Of a stretch of 64,000 bases of DNA, positions 41,281 to 51,922 are shown piece by piece (the stretch's first letter is position 1; every line of letters begins with the position of its first letter). The DNA is from an uncultured Rhodospira sp. (lineage in GTDB: Bacteria; Pseudomonadota; Alphaproteobacteria; Rhodospirillales; Rhodospirillaceae), in the NCBI RefSeq assembly GCF_937138205.1, contig NZ_CAKZOT010000045.1:62001-126000 (forward strand). The letters run 5' to 3'. The notes beneath the pieces are model-generated. The model was not told the DNA's origin, did no database searches, and was given only the letters and a program-made list of their open reading frames with translations. The position numbers and the translations under genes were made by a program.

Positions 41281-42837
41281 TCAGACGGGGTACAGCAGAT
41301 GGCGCAGGTAGTGGCCGGTTTGCATCAGTCTTCGGCGGTTCTGCCGGTGAACACCGAGCAGCGCGAGTATCCTAATCATCCCGGATGGTCGGCGCCAGCA
41401 CAGGACCCGATCAACGCCGTCGACCGGCAATCCCGCCGCCGCGAGGTCGTTGACCACGTCAGGCGTTGGCACACACAGGACATAACCGGCTGCCGGCCAC
41501 AAGGCGCGTATGGCCTCCAGCGATTGTGGATCGGCAACCAAATGAAACACGGGGCGGCCTGGTTGGACCCCCGCGCGGGCCTGCACCAGCCGATCCCAAG
41601 CCCCGCGCAAAACGGAGGCGTGCCGTGCAAGGGTCGAAGGGTCGGATGCGCTGACGGTGGCATCCAGCTTGGCGGCATTGTCTAGAATCGTCCCCAGGCA
41701 ATCGAACCATACGATCGGTGCTGTGCTGACGGCGGAGACGGCCAAACCGATGTCCTCGACCCGCTTAGGTGGCGCTACAATCACGAAGCGTTTTTCTCTG
41801 CCGTGCATTTCTTCGCCGGCCTGGTCGGACTGCAGCGCGGCGCCGCCCGACCGGGTGACCGGGTCATGCGCAAGTTGGTGGCAGATATGGGCGACATCGT
41901 TCGCCAAGTCGATGTCGGCAAACGCGAAGCAAGGGGCGCCAAACGGCGAATCCGGACGCGGGGTGGCCCGCAGATCTTCCCGGCGCACGGCGAAGGCCGA
42001 ACGGTCACCGACCTCGCGGAGTGCCCGCAGCCCAACATCCGCGCTCGTCGTGTTTGCGTCGTCAATCCCGAACAAGCAAAAGACCCGTTCCGCCAGGCGT
42101 TCGTCCACCCCCGAGCAGGACCACGCGTTCAAGAGCCAAGCCTTCGCGGTGGTTGGTGCATTCACGGCGAGCGCTTGGCGATACATCAGGTAGAAGATGT
42201 GTCCGCTGTCCCGGTGACGGTTCATCAAGACCCGCAACATGCGGTCGACAAAGTGTTCATGCCCGTTTTCGATATGGTACAACAAGAGGCAGAAGGTGTC
42301 GCCTTCGGTCAGATCCTCAGAAGAAAAGAGCGTGTCAAGGGCTGTGCCCAGTCGAGGCCGCGTATACACCAGAAGCCGGATGAAGATGTAGCGATGAAGC
42401 GAGGAGTTCCACTGTTCCGGCACCTGGTTTCTCAGGATATCCGCAAGAGAGTCTTCCAGCAGAGTAAGCATCGCCATCACCAGGGCCACCGAGGCGTCGC
42501 CTTCCGTTGGCGTTTCCTCTTCAGGCGTGTCCGGTGGCGGCTGGAAAAGAACGACGGCGTCCAGGGCCCGCTGAACACCCGGGTCCGTGACGTCTGGCCG
42601 TAGCGCCTGTACGGCCTTGAAATCGAATTGAAACAACGCCACGGCCAGCCGATCCAGGACGGGCAAGGGCGCCATGGTGCCCGCGTTCAGAAGACTGTCG
42701 ATCTGGAACAGTGCTCCCGCCTCAATCAGCGCCCGAACGTGTGCCGCCTGTGCCGACTCGCTCTGCAGGGCACCAAGCCCCGGGTCCGAGGGATGCGCCA
42801 CGTCGCTCGTTTCGGTGTCGCCTGCGACCGAGGTCAT
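41281..42837 (-). CDS. Hypothetical protein (518 aa) in flagellin locus
   Basis: Long ORF between TPR gene and flagellin; no family recognised. Confidence 0.65.
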   Translation of the reverse strand: MTSVAGDTETSDVAHPSDPGLGALQSESAQAAHVRALIEAGALFQIDSLLNAGTMAPLPVLDRLAVALFQFDFKAVQALRPDVTDPGVQRALDAVVLFQPPPDTPEEETPTEGDASVALVMAMLTLLEDSLADILRNQVPEQWNSSLHRYIFIRLLVYTRPRLGTALDTLFSSEDLTEGDTFCLLLYHIENGHEHFVDRMLRVLMNRHRDSGHIFYLMYRQALAVNAPTTAKAWLLNAWSCSGVDERLAERVFCLFGIDDANTTSADVGLRALREVGDRSAFAVRREDLRATPRPDSPFGAPCFAFADIDLANDVAHICHQLAHDPVTRSGGAALQSDQAGEEMHGREKRFVIVAPPKRVEDIGLAVSAVSTAPIVWFDCLGTILDNAAKLDATVSASDPSTLARHASVLRGAWDRLVQARAGVQPGRPVFHLVADPQSLEAIRALWPAAGYVLCVPTPDVVNDLAAAGLPVDGVDRVLCWRRPSGMIRILALLGVHRQNRRRLMQTGHYLRHLLYPV

Positions 42838-43142
42838 GTCTTCCCGTTCCTCTTGTCAAAAAAAAGACCGCCGTACGCTCAGGATTCTCAAGGAAATCCA
42901 ACCAAATGGCAAGCGCCATGGGTCAAACGCGCGACGGCCGATCGCCCAAGGTCGGTCGGACGGTGCGATCTGACTTGGGGAGGTGGGGGGGGAGCGCGTT
43001 TGCGCGATAAGCGGGAGGGTGGCCTGCCAATCACGCTAAAAATTGCGCTTGCCGCGCACGACGCATTTTTGCCCTGTCGTCGCCCGCGCTGGCGCCACAT
43101 GCACGTGGCAGGCTCCGAAGCGATGCCCGGACCCTGACGCCG

Positions 43143-43193
43143 AAAAAGGAAGGGGCACCGGCCCGATCTTTGCATAGACCAAGCCGATGCCCC
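43143..43193 (-). terminator. Rho-independent-like terminator downstream of flagellin
   Basis: Minus strand: GGGGCATCGGC-loop-GCCGGTGCCCC (11 bp stem with one wobble) followed by TTCCTTTTT. Confidence 0.7.
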
Positions 43194-43253
43194 GAAAAAC
43201 CAACCGATGTCCGCGTTCCCGTACAGCGTGGGGCACGGACCTCGGTCTGCCAC

Positions 43254-44066
43254 TTAGAACAGACGCAGCACCGACGATTCGGCCTGGTTGGCGATCGACA
43301 GTGAGATCGTGCCAAGCTGCTGACGGGTCTGCAGCGCCAGCATGTTCGCGGACTCTTCGTTCATGTCGGCGTTCACCAGTTCGCCGGCGCCAACTTCCAG
43401 GGTGTTCACCAGATTGTCGGTGAACTCACGACGCGTCTCAAGGATGGCGTTGTCGGTACCGAACGACTTGGAGTAAGCGCGCAGGTCGTCGATGACCTCG
43501 TCCATCATCCTGATCTGGCTTTGGACGTCGGTCGCGGCATCTTGGGTCGCGAGAGCGGCTGCAATACCGCCGGTCCCTGCGCCGGTCCAGGCACCCACGG
43601 CGGTCATCGTCAGGGTGCTCGAACCCTTTTCGTCAAACTTGACTTTGAGCTGGTCGCCCGTGTTCAGCAGGTTGATGCCCTGATAGTGCGCGTCCTTGAT
43701 CAAATCGTTGATGGCCGAATAGATCCCGGACATATCGGAGGAGATGGTTCCAGGATTGCCAGTATCGGCGGCATAAGCTTCCTGGATGGCCTGGGCCTGC
43801 TTGACCAGCTTGGTGATGGCGTCCAGCGCGTTGGTGGCGGCTTCGATGGTTTTCTGGGCCTGGACGACGCCGTCCTTACGGGCCGCCAAGTCAGAAGCGC
43901 GGTAATTGAAGTCCTGCGCCTTGAAGAAGGCAATCGGATCGTCAAGAACGCTGTTCACTTTTCTGCCGGTCGACAGCTTGAACTGCGTCTCTTCGATATT
44001 AGACGTCGTCCGCTGCAGCGACAGCAGGTTGTTCTGAATGCCCGTGGAGAGGGTAATGTCAGCCAT
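43254..44066 (-). CDS. Flagellin
   Basis: MADITLSTGIQNNLLSLQRTTSNIEETQFKLSTGRKVNSVLDDPIAFFKAQDF... and C-terminal NADMNEESANMLALQTRQQLGTISLSIANQAESSVLRLF. Confidence 0.95.
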   Translation of the reverse strand: MADITLSTGIQNNLLSLQRTTSNIEETQFKLSTGRKVNSVLDDPIAFFKAQDFNYRASDLAARKDGVVQAQKTIEAATNALDAITKLVKQAQAIQEAYAADTGNPGTISSDMSGIYSAINDLIKDAHYQGINLLNTGDQLKVKFDEKGSSTLTMTAVGAWTGAGTGGIAAALATQDAATDVQSQIRMMDEVIDDLRAYSKSFGTDNAILETRREFTDNLVNTLEVGAGELVNADMNEESANMLALQTRQQLGTISLSIANQAESSVLRLF

Positions 44067-44523
44067 TGTTTTCGTCCCTTCTGGATCGCGGCCCCACCAA
44101 AACCTTATGTGGCGGCGGGGCAACTAGGTTGAATGGCCGTCTCCTGACGACCAATCACATCCTAGCGCCCTGGATCCGGTCGTGCAAGACAATTCTTGCC
44201 TCCTGGACCAAAGACGCGTTGCCTCGGGAGCAAACGCTCGCGGACGTCGACGAAGGTTGGGGTCCCCTACGGAAAGCGCAAGTCGAGCAATTTGACTTGA
44301 TTTCTAAACGAATCGTCAGAATTCCCCCGCGCAATGGGCGCGGGGGCGGCCGGTGCGTCTCCCCACCCTTCGTCATCGTGGAGCGGACGCAGGTCGAAAC
44401 CGCCCAAGCGGTAGGGCAGCGACGCCGTCAAGGGGATACACGCTTGACGGCAACCGTCGCTGCACAACTTTCTGATCCTCAATTCCCCAGTTGGGCGCCA
44501 AGGCTTTGTGAGCCCTGGCCCCC

Positions 44524-45825
44524 CTACCGCCACGCCCGGCCCAGCTTGACGAGGTCGGTCATCAGCCCGCGCAGCTTCCGCGTGCTTCGGAACGAACCCA
44601 TGATGGCGCGTTCCTTGTCGCGCTTGGGCACGCCGTCCACGCGCAGCATGGTTTCGGCCGCGTTGGTGAGCAGGCGCGGGTAGTCGGTGAAGAAGTGCTT
44701 GTTGGTCTCCAGAATCTTGGGCAGGCGGCGGTACTTCTTCAGGTCGCGCAGGACGAAGCTGTCCTCCAACGCCTTGCGGTAGGCCTTCAGGGTGGCCGCC
44801 GTCATCGGCTTGCCCTCTTTCTTGGCCGCGACGATGGTCTCGGCCGCCAGCCGCCCGGAGGTCATGGCCAGGTTGGAGCCCTCGCGGTGCATGGCGTTGA
44901 GCAACTGCGCGGCGTCGCCGGCCATCACCCAACCGTCGCCGTGCACCTGCGGCACCGCGTTGTATCCGCCCTCGGGCAGCATGTGCGCGGCGTATTCCTT
45001 CGGTTCGCCGCCGGCGATCAGGGGGGCGATGGCCGGATGCTGCTTGAAGCGTTCCAGCAGGAAGTACGGCCGCACCTGGCTCTTGGCGAAGTCGCTGATC
45101 AGGCAGCCGATGCCCACCGACAGGCTGTCGCCGTTGGTGTACAGGAACCCGGTGCCGGTCATGCCCGCCGTGATCGAGCCGGCGGCCTCGATCACCACGC
45201 CCTCGTTGCCCTTCAGGTTGAAGCGCGCGTCGATGGTCTCGCGCGGCATGAAGATGGTTTCCTTGACGCCAAGGGCCACCTCCTGCGGTTTCAGTTCGGG
45301 GCGCAGGCCGGCGCGGCTGCCGACCAGGGCGTTCACACCGTCGGCCAGCACCACCACGTCGGCGGTCACCTCGCCGTCGTCGCGATCCACCTTGACGCCG
45401 ATGACCTTGCCCTTCTTGTCGCGCAGCAGACCGGTCACCGTGGTCTCGCAGATGAGCAGGGCGCCGGCCTCCTTGACCTTGCCGCTGAACCACTTGTCGA
45501 ACTGCGCGCGGATGATGGTATAGCGGTTCGGGCGCTGTTCGTTGAACGTGTCCGAGCGGAAGTGCGAGCCCACATAGGCGTGGTCGTCCAGCATCCACAT
45601 GCGCTGTTCGATGATGTGGCGTTCCAGGGGCGCGCTGTCGCGGAAGTCGGGGATCACCTGTTCCACCGCGTTGGCGTACAGGATGGCGCCCTGCACGTTC
45701 TTGGCGCCGGGGTACTCGCCGCGCTCGATCTGCAACACGGACAGTCCGGCGCGGGCCATCACCAGGGCGGCGCTGTTGCCGGCCGGCCCGGCCCCGACCA
45801 CGATGGCGTCGAAATGTTCGGTCAT
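44524..45825 (-). CDS. fixC: FixC, electron transfer flavoprotein-quinone oxidoreductase-like FAD enzyme
   Basis: [57 protein letters not shown]; adjacent to fixA/fixB. Confidence 0.93.
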   Translation of the reverse strand: MTEHFDAIVVGAGPAGNSAALVMARAGLSVLQIERGEYPGAKNVQGAILYANAVEQVIPDFRDSAPLERHIIEQRMWMLDDHAYVGSHFRSDTFNEQRPNRYTIIRAQFDKWFSGKVKEAGALLICETTVTGLLRDKKGKVIGVKVDRDDGEVTADVVVLADGVNALVGSRAGLRPELKPQEVALGVKETIFMPRETIDARFNLKGNEGVVIEAAGSITAGMTGTGFLYTNGDSLSVGIGCLISDFAKSQVRPYFLLERFKQHPAIAPLIAGGEPKEYAAHMLPEGGYNAVPQVHGDGWVMAGDAAQLLNAMHREGSNLAMTSGRLAAETIVAAKKEGKPMTAATLKAYRKALEDSFVLRDLKKYRRLPKILETNKHFFTDYPRLLTNAAETMLRVDGVPKRDKERAIMGSFRSTRKLRGLMTDLVKLGRAWR

Positions 45826-45917
45826 GCTCTCTGGTCTCCGTGAGACCGGCGGCCCTGGGCGGGCATCGCCGGGTGATCGCGGGCCGGGTTCAGGCCCTTT
45901 GGTTTTTTTGCGGGTCG

Positions 45918-47009
45918 TCAGCCGGCCATCCGGTCGACGGCGAGGCGCTTGCGGAAGGCCTCGGTCAGGGCGGGCAGCAGTTCCAGCACGTCGCCGACGA
46001 TGCCGTGATGGGCGAAGTCGAAGATCGGCGCGTTCGGGTCCATGTTGATGGCCAGGATCTGGTCGGCCCCCTCGGACCCCACGCGGTGCTGAATGGCGCC
46101 CGAGATGCCGCAGGCGATGTACAGGCGCGGGCGGATGGTCTTGCCGGTCTGGCCGATCTGCCGGTCGGCGGTCATCCACCCCTTCTGCACCAGTGGGCGC
46201 GAGCAGCCGTACTCGGCGCCCAGCACCTGGGCCAGGTCGACCACCAGCCGGATGTTCTCCGGCCGTTGCAGGCCCATGCCGCCGGCGACGACGATGTCGG
46301 CGTAAGCCAACTGCGCCTGGTTGGTGTCGGAGTCCGGAATGAAATCCAGAACCTTGGTGACGATGGACTCCTCGGCCATGTCGAGCGGTTCGCGCACCAC
46401 CTCGCCGGTGCGGCCGCGGTCCGGGTCGCCCATGGCCATGACGCGCGGGCGCACGGTGGTCATCTGCGGCCGGGCGGCGCGCGTCATGATGGTGCACAGC
46501 AACGAGCCGCCGAAGGTCGGCCGCGTGGCTGCCAGCGACTTGTCGTCGTCGATGGCCAGTTCCGTGCAGTCGGCGGTCAGCCCGGTTTGCAGCGTGGTGG
46601 CCACGGCACCGGCCAGATCGCGGCCCAGGGTCGTGGCGCCCAGCATCAGAATCTCGGGCTTGTGTTTGTTGACCAGGTCGGTCATCGCCTTGGTGTAGGG
46701 CTCGTTGCGGTACTCGGCCAGCAGCGGATCCTCGATCACGTAGACGCGGTTGGCGCTGTAGTGGAACGCCTCGGCCACCGCCTTTTCGGTGCCCTCGGCC
46801 TTCGGGCCGAGCACGACGCCGCACAGATCGACACCCAGGGCGTCGGCCAGCTTGCGGCCCTCGGTCAACAGTTCCCACGACACGGGGTGGACGCGGCCGT
46901 GTTCCAGTTCGACGAACACCCAGACGTTCTTGTAGGCCTTCAGGTGTTCGGGCAGTTCCTCGGTCTTCTTGCGACCCTTGGCCGGGGGAGCGGCGGGGGC
47001 TTGGGCCAT
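45918..47009 (-). CDS. fixB: FixB, electron transfer flavoprotein alpha subunit
   Basis: [83 protein letters not shown]. Confidence 0.94.
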   Translation of the reverse strand: MAQAPAAPPAKGRKKTEELPEHLKAYKNVWVFVELEHGRVHPVSWELLTEGRKLADALGVDLCGVVLGPKAEGTEKAVAEAFHYSANRVYVIEDPLLAEYRNEPYTKAMTDLVNKHKPEILMLGATTLGRDLAGAVATTLQTGLTADCTELAIDDDKSLAATRPTFGGSLLCTIMTRAARPQMTTVRPRVMAMGDPDRGRTGEVVREPLDMAEESIVTKVLDFIPDSDTNQAQLAYADIVVAGGMGLQRPENIRLVVDLAQVLGAEYGCSRPLVQKGWMTADRQIGQTGKTIRPRLYIACGISGAIQHRVGSEGADQILAINMDPNAPIFDFAHHGIVGDVLELLPALTEAFRKRLAVDRMAG

Positions 47010-47051
47010 GATATGGTCTCCTTGAAATCTCGCTCGGGCGCGCGGGCCGGG

Positions 47052-47915
47052 TCAGGCGACGGTCGTCTGCTTGGTGAGCACGCTCAAGAGGCGCGGATCA
47101 GCGTCAAGCAGCGTTTCGACGGCGGCGGCGGCGACACTGGCGGGCGCGCCGTCCTCGGCGGTGATCATCTTCGCCTTCTCGGCGCGCGGCTTGGGCGCGA
47201 ACACCTTGCTCACCTTGGTCGGCGAGCCCTTCATGCCGCACTTGCCAAGGTCCTCGACCCCGGCCGCCTCGGCGTTCCACACCTTGATCTCGGCCCGTTC
47301 CGCCCGCAGCACGTCGGGCAGCGAGCCCCGGCGCAGTTCGTTGGTGGCCTCCAGCATGGTGATCAGGCACGGCAGCTTGGTCTTCAGCACCTGCACGCCG
47401 CCCTCGGCGCGGCGGTGCACCGAAATCTCGCCGGCCTCCAGATCAATGGAGGGAATGGCGGAGACATAGGTGAGCTGGTTTAGCCCCATGCGGCGGGCGA
47501 TGCCGGGGCCCACCTGGGCGGTGTCGCCGTCGATGGTCTGCTTGCCGGTGAACACAATGTCGACCGGCCGTTCGGCGCCGATCTTGTTAATCGCCGCCGT
47601 CAACGCATATGAGGTGGCGAGCGTATCGGCGCCGGCGAAGAAGCGGTCGGACAACAGGATGGCGTCGTCGGCGCCGTGACCCAGCGCCTTGCGCAGGGCC
47701 GAGGCGGCCATGGGCGGCCCCATGGTCAGGACCGTCACCTTGCCGCCCAGTTGGTCGCGCAGCTTCAGAGCGGCTTCCAGCGCGAACAGGTCGTACGGGT
47801 TGATGATCGTCGGCACGCCCTGGCGCATGATGGTGTTGGTCACCGGATGCACGCTGATCTGGGCGCTGTCGGGCACCTGCTTGATGCAGACGACCATGTT
47901 CGGGCCTTGGCTCAT
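47052..47915 (-). CDS. fixA: FixA, electron transfer flavoprotein beta subunit
   Basis: [62 protein letters not shown]. Confidence 0.94.
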   Translation of the reverse strand: MSQGPNMVVCIKQVPDSAQISVHPVTNTIMRQGVPTIINPYDLFALEAALKLRDQLGGKVTVLTMGPPMAASALRKALGHGADDAILLSDRFFAGADTLATSYALTAAINKIGAERPVDIVFTGKQTIDGDTAQVGPGIARRMGLNQLTYVSAIPSIDLEAGEISVHRRAEGGVQVLKTKLPCLITMLEATNELRRGSLPDVLRAERAEIKVWNAEAAGVEDLGKCGMKGSPTKVSKVFAPKPRAEKAKMITAEDGAPASVAAAAVETLLDADPRLLSVLTKQTTVA

Positions 47916-47920
47916 CGGGC

Positions 47921-48247
47921 TCACTCTCCCCTGGATGATGGTGGGGACGGGGACAGCGCCTCCAGGGGAATGAAGGCGCGGCCGGCTCCGTCGGTCTGTT
48001 GTTGGAAGACCGCGAACACCTTCTCGCGGCGGGCGGTCGACGTGACGAAATCGTCGTGCGCGCGCCGCAGGCAGTCACGCAAGATGCTTTCGTCCGGGTC
48101 CTCGTACGCGATCAGGAATTCCCGAAACCGCTTTAGCACATGCAAACGGCTGACGGCCAGTACCTGGGGGTCATAGGCCACGTCAAGGGCTTCGAAAAAC
48201 TCTTCCGCCGCCGAAAGGCCGGCAAGACGCTGCAGTGCGGCATTCAT
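47921..48247 (-). CDS. nifW: Nitrogenase-stabilizing/protective protein NifW
   Basis: [38 protein letters not shown]; downstream of nifV with 4-nt overlap. Confidence 0.9.
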   Translation of the reverse strand: MNAALQRLAGLSAAEEFFEALDVAYDPQVLAVSRLHVLKRFREFLIAYEDPDESILRDCLRRAHDDFVTSTARREKVFAVFQQQTDGAGRAFIPLEALSPSPPSSRGE

Positions 48248-49533
48248 GACGGGATCACCCCTTCTGTTGGAGCCAGCGACCCGCCGATCAGGGGCGGTGT
48301 CATCATCGAGTCGCACGGAGTCGCGTCCCGAGTCGCGGCCGGACCCATGAGCGTTGCGGCGGTCAGTGTCCGGGCTGTCAGGGCGTGCCACTGGCGCAGG
48401 TCATTGGCCTGCGGCGGCCGTTTGCTGTGGCGATAGTGGGCGCGCAACAGCCCGACCATCCGCTGCGCCTGCCCGGCCTCCAGCGTCAGGCCCAGGTCGG
48501 CGCACGCCCGCGCCATGCCAGCGGCGCCCGAGTGCTTGCCCAGCACCAATTGGTGGACGCGGCCCAGGCACGCCGGATCAAGGCCGGTGTAGGTGTCGGG
48601 CTCGCGCAGCAGGCCATGCACATGGATCCCGCTTTCATGACTGAACGCGCCGGATCCCACAAGGCTCTTGCCGCAGGGCACGGGGCGCTCCGCCGCGCGG
48701 GACACAAGATCGGCCAATGCCGGCAACTGACGGGCATCCACGCCCGTCGCGCAGCCGTGCAGGGTTTCCAGGGCGACGGCCACCTCTTCCAGCGCGGCGT
48801 TGCCCGCGCGCTCGCCCAAGCCGACAACGGTCGTGCTGACGTGCGTGGCGCCACCCAGCACGGCGGCCAGGGAATTGGCCACCGCCAGCCCCAGGTCGTC
48901 GTGCGCGTGCATTTCCAGATCCAGGTCCGTCCCGGCCCGCAAGCGTTCGAACAGGGCGCGGGTCGTGAACGGCTCCATCACGCCCAGGGTATCGGCGAAG
49001 CGGAAGCGCTCGGCGCCGGCCGTCGCCGCCGTGTCGATGACCCGGGCGACGAAATCCGCGTCGGCGCGCGAGGCATCCTCGCCGCCGATGCTGACGCGAA
49101 GGCCGTGGTCCCGCGCCCGGCGGACGAGGCGGTCCAGCTCGCTCAGCACCCAGGCGCGCGTCCGCCCCAGCTTGCCGGCGATCTGCCTGTCCGAGACGGG
49201 CGCCGACATGTGGATCATGGACACACCGCAGGCCAAGGCCGCGTCAAGGTCGCGGTCGCTCAGACGGCACCAGACGAACACGGTCGCCCGCAGCGGCAGC
49301 GCCAGAATAGCGCGGATGTCGGCCTGTTCCTCCGCCCCCATGACCGGGATGCCGACCTCCAGCTCCGGCACGCCGGCCTGGTCGAGCGCCGTGGCGATGG
49401 CCAGCTTTTCGTCCCGACTGAAGGCGACGCCGGCGGTTTGCTCGCCGTCGCGCAACGTCGTGTCCGTCAGAACCACCGGCGTACCGGGCCGTTGTGGCAC
49501 GGACCGGTCGATCGCGGCGCCGACTGTGCTCAT
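48244..49533 (-). CDS. nifV: Homocitrate synthase
   Basis: [47 protein letters not shown]...[43 protein letters not shown]. Confidence 0.94.
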   Translation of the reverse strand: MSTVGAAIDRSVPQRPGTPVVLTDTTLRDGEQTAGVAFSRDEKLAIATALDQAGVPELEVGIPVMGAEEQADIRAILALPLRATVFVWCRLSDRDLDAALACGVSMIHMSAPVSDRQIAGKLGRTRAWVLSELDRLVRRARDHGLRVSIGGEDASRADADFVARVIDTAATAGAERFRFADTLGVMEPFTTRALFERLRAGTDLDLEMHAHDDLGLAVANSLAAVLGGATHVSTTVVGLGERAGNAALEEVAVALETLHGCATGVDARQLPALADLVSRAAERPVPCGKSLVGSGAFSHESGIHVHGLLREPDTYTGLDPACLGRVHQLVLGKHSGAAGMARACADLGLTLEAGQAQRMVGLLRAHYRHSKRPPQANDLRQWHALTARTLTAATLMGPAATRDATPCDSMMTPPLIGGSLAPTEGVIPS

Positions 49534-49553
49534 GCGATGGGCCTCCCCTTGGC

Positions 49554-49871
49554 TCAGGCGCCGGCCTTGGCGCAGCTGCACCGGCCGGCGGCGTTCGGGT
49601 TGTCGAACACGAACCCGGCGCCGCGTTCGTCCTCGACGAAGTCGATGGTCGTTCCGGTCAGCAACGGCGCGCTTTCGGGATCAACGAACACCGACAGGTC
49701 GTCGAAGGTCGTCACGGCATCACCCTCCTCGGCGCCGGCGGCCAAGCCGAGCCGGTATTGAATCCCGGCGCAGCCGCCGGCCGCGACGACAATCCGCAGT
49801 CCGCGCGCCGCGTCGGACCGGCTCACCGCACGTCGGATGGCGCTTTGGGCCGTGTCGGTCAGGGACAGCAT
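49554..49871 (-). CDS. HesB/IscA-type iron-sulfur cluster assembly accessory protein
   Basis: [21 protein letters not shown]...[47 protein letters not shown]. Confidence 0.92.
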   Translation of the reverse strand: MLSLTDTAQSAIRRAVSRSDAARGLRIVVAAGGCAGIQYRLGLAAGAEEGDAVTTFDDLSVFVDPESAPLLTGTTIDFVEDERGAGFVFDNPNAAGRCSCAKAGA

Positions 49872-49929
49872 GGCGAGGATCTCCTAACAGGTCGATCGGC
49901 GAGCACAAAAAAGAGTCGCCGTGCGGTGC

Positions 49930-49945
49930 AGCAATCAGCGTGCCA
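49930..49945 (-). promoter_or_regulatory. sigma54 -24/-12 promoter for iscA-nifV-nifW-fixABC
   Basis: Minus strand TGGCAC-GCTGA-TTGCT: GG-N10-GC, matching the TGGCAC-N5-TTGC consensus. Confidence 0.88.
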
Positions 49946-50011
49946 AGGCGGTTGAGGCGTGAAATCCGGCCTGGGACAAGGGGTTCCGTCCCCGCCGACG
50001 CAGGACCGCCA

Positions 50012-50027
50012 TGTCGGTGTTGCGACA
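50012..50027. promoter_or_regulatory. NifA upstream activator sequence (UAS1)
   Basis: TGT-CGGTGTTGCG-ACA, exact TGT-N10-ACA. Confidence 0.8.
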
Positions 50028-50042
50028 ATCCGACAGGCGGCG

Positions 50043-50058
50043 TGTCGCGCCCCGGACA
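50043..50058. promoter_or_regulatory. NifA upstream activator sequence (UAS2)
   Basis: TGT-CGCGCCCCGG-ACA, exact TGT-N10-ACA, 31 bp centre-to-centre from UAS1. Confidence 0.75.
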
Positions 50059-50102
50059 GGCGTACGGTCGCGTAACGTCCTGAAATCGCACAACTTCCAA
50101 AC

Positions 50103-50118
50103 TGGCATCGGGATTGCT
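50103..50118 (+). promoter_or_regulatory. sigma54 -24/-12 promoter for nifB
   Basis: TGGCAT-CGGGA-TTGCT, GG-N10-GC, 40 bp upstream of the nifB ATG. Confidence 0.87.
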
Positions 50119-50157
50119 GAGTGGGTCCTGTCCCGCATCGCCAGGGAGACCGGACAC

Positions 50158-51678
50158 ATGACCTCGATGCCGCGCATTCCGCTCGACGGACTGGGATCCG
50201 TCACCACCGCCGCCGACCTTCGCGCCTCGCTGGCGCCGGCATCGGCGGCGGCGCCGGGCCGGACCGTCCGCCTGCCGCATAACAAACGCCGCGAGGCACA
50301 GGGGCCGGCGGAACCCGCCCGCGTCGACCCGGCGGTCTGGGCCAAGGTGAAAGAGCACCCGTGCTACTCCGAGCAGGCGCACCACCATTTCGCCCGGATG
50401 CATGTGGCGGTGGCGCCCGGCTGCAACATCCAGTGCAACTACTGCAACCGGAAATACGACTGCGCCAACGAGAGCCGGCCGGGCGTGGTCTCCGACCGCC
50501 TCACGCCCGAACAGGCGGTCGAGAAGGTGCGCCAGGTGGCGGCGCGCCTGCCGCAGCTCTCCGTGGTGGGCATCGCCGGTCCCGGGGACGCGCTGCACAA
50601 CGCGCCCCGCACGCTGCGGACCTTTGAGTTGATCCGCGCCGAACTGCCGGACCTGACGCTGTGCCTGTCCACCAACGGACTGGCGCTGCCCGACCATGTC
50701 GACGCGCTCAAGGCGCTGGACGTGCATCACGTCACCATCACCCTGAATGCCCTGGACCCCGAGATCGGCGCGGAAATCTACCCCTGGATCGCGCACGACC
50801 ACCGCCGCTGGCACGGGGTGGAGGCCGCCCGGATCCTGCTGGAGCGCCAGATGGAGGGCCTGGAGCGCGCCGTCGCCGCCGGCATCCTGGTCAAGGTCAA
50901 CTCGGTCATGATCCCGGGGATCAACGACGCGCACCTGAAGGACGTGAACCGGGTGGTGCGCGAGAAGGGCGCGTTCCTGCACAACGTCATGCCGCTGATC
51001 TCCGACCCGGCGCACGGCACGCACTTCGGCCTGACTGGGCAGCCCGGGCCGACACCGGTGGAACTCCATGCCCTGCGCGAATCCCTCGGCAACGACGCTC
51101 GCCTGATGCGCCATTGCCGCCAGTGCCGGGCCGACGCGGTCGGAATGCTCGGCCAGGACTCGTGCGGCGACGGGGCAGGGGAGGACGCGACCCCGGCCAC
51201 GGTGGATGCCGATGCGCGCGCCGCCTACCGGGCGGTGGTCGAGGACAGCCGCGCCGAACAGGTCGCCGAGGCGGCCCGCGCCGATGCCCTGGCCGGGTCG
51301 GTGGCCCCGGCCGATGACCGCCGCCTGGTGGCCGTGTGCTCGCGCGGCGGGGGGCGTGTGAACCTGCACTTCGGCAAGGCGACGGAGTTCCATGTCTACG
51401 AGGTGGGCGCCGCCGGCGTGCGCTTCGTCGGCATCCGCCGCGCCGACAACTACTGCCTCGGCGGATACGGCGACGCCGAGCGCATGACGACGATCCTGTC
51501 CGTGCTGGAAGGGATCGACGCCGTGCTGTGCGTCAAGGTCGGCACCGGACCCCGGCGCCGACTGGAGCAAGCCGGCATCGCCGTTCATGAGACCACGGCG
51601 CACGATCTGATCGAGACCACGGTGGCACAGTGGTACGCGGGCGCGGTTCCGGCGGCGCCCGCCGCGCGCCGCGCTTAA
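50158..51678 (+). CDS. nifB: Nitrogenase cofactor biosynthesis radical SAM protein NifB with C-terminal NifX-like domain
   Basis: HPCYSEQAHHHFARMHVAVAPGCNIQCNYCNRKYDCANESRPGVVSDRLTPEQA (CxxxCxxC); C-terminal VNLHFGKATEFHVYEV...NYCLGGYGD. Confidence 0.97.
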   Translation: MTSMPRIPLDGLGSVTTAADLRASLAPASAAAPGRTVRLPHNKRREAQGPAEPARVDPAVWAKVKEHPCYSEQAHHHFARMHVAVAPGCNIQCNYCNRKYDCANESRPGVVSDRLTPEQAVEKVRQVAARLPQLSVVGIAGPGDALHNAPRTLRTFELIRAELPDLTLCLSTNGLALPDHVDALKALDVHHVTITLNALDPEIGAEIYPWIAHDHRRWHGVEAARILLERQMEGLERAVAAGILVKVNSVMIPGINDAHLKDVNRVVREKGAFLHNVMPLISDPAHGTHFGLTGQPGPTPVELHALRESLGNDARLMRHCRQCRADAVGMLGQDSCGDGAGEDATPATVDADARAAYRAVVEDSRAEQVAEAARADALAGSVAPADDRRLVAVCSRGGGRVNLHFGKATEFHVYEVGAAGVRFVGIRRADNYCLGGYGDAERMTTILSVLEGIDAVLCVKVGTGPRRRLEQAGIAVHETTAHDLIETTVAQWYAGAVPAAPAARRA

Positions 51679-51710
51679 GTTCACGGCTCATAGAGAGGGG
51701 ATAATCTTCC

Positions 51711-51905
51711 ATGGCTTACAAGATTCTGGGCTCTCAGTGCACGGTCTGCGGGGCGTGCGAGTTCGAGTGCCCGACCGGGGCCATCGCCATGAAGGGCGAT
51801 ACCTACAAGATCGACGCGGCGACCTGCACCGAGTGCGAGGGCCACTTCGACGCGCCGCAGTGCGATGCCGTCTGTCCGGTGCCCGGCACCTGTGTTCCGG
51901 CCTGA
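51711..51905 (+). CDS. fdxN: FdxN-type 2[4Fe-4S] ferredoxin
   Basis: [64 protein letters not shown]. Confidence 0.93.
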   Translation: MAYKILGSQCTVCGACEFECPTGAIAMKGDTYKIDAATCTECEGHFDAPQCDAVCPVPGTCVPA

Positions 51906-51922
51906 GCGGCGCGAGGCAGACC

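Noticed and set aside
44524-46878. 784-aa ORF extending fixC upstream
   Set aside because: The upstream half is out-of-frame fixB; FixC starts at [13 protein letters not shown] (45825).
45840-47483. 547-aa plus-strand ORF across fixB/fixA, and similar long ORFs opposite fixC, nifV and nifB
   Set aside because: Antisense shadow ORFs; the minus- or plus-strand family members there are clear.
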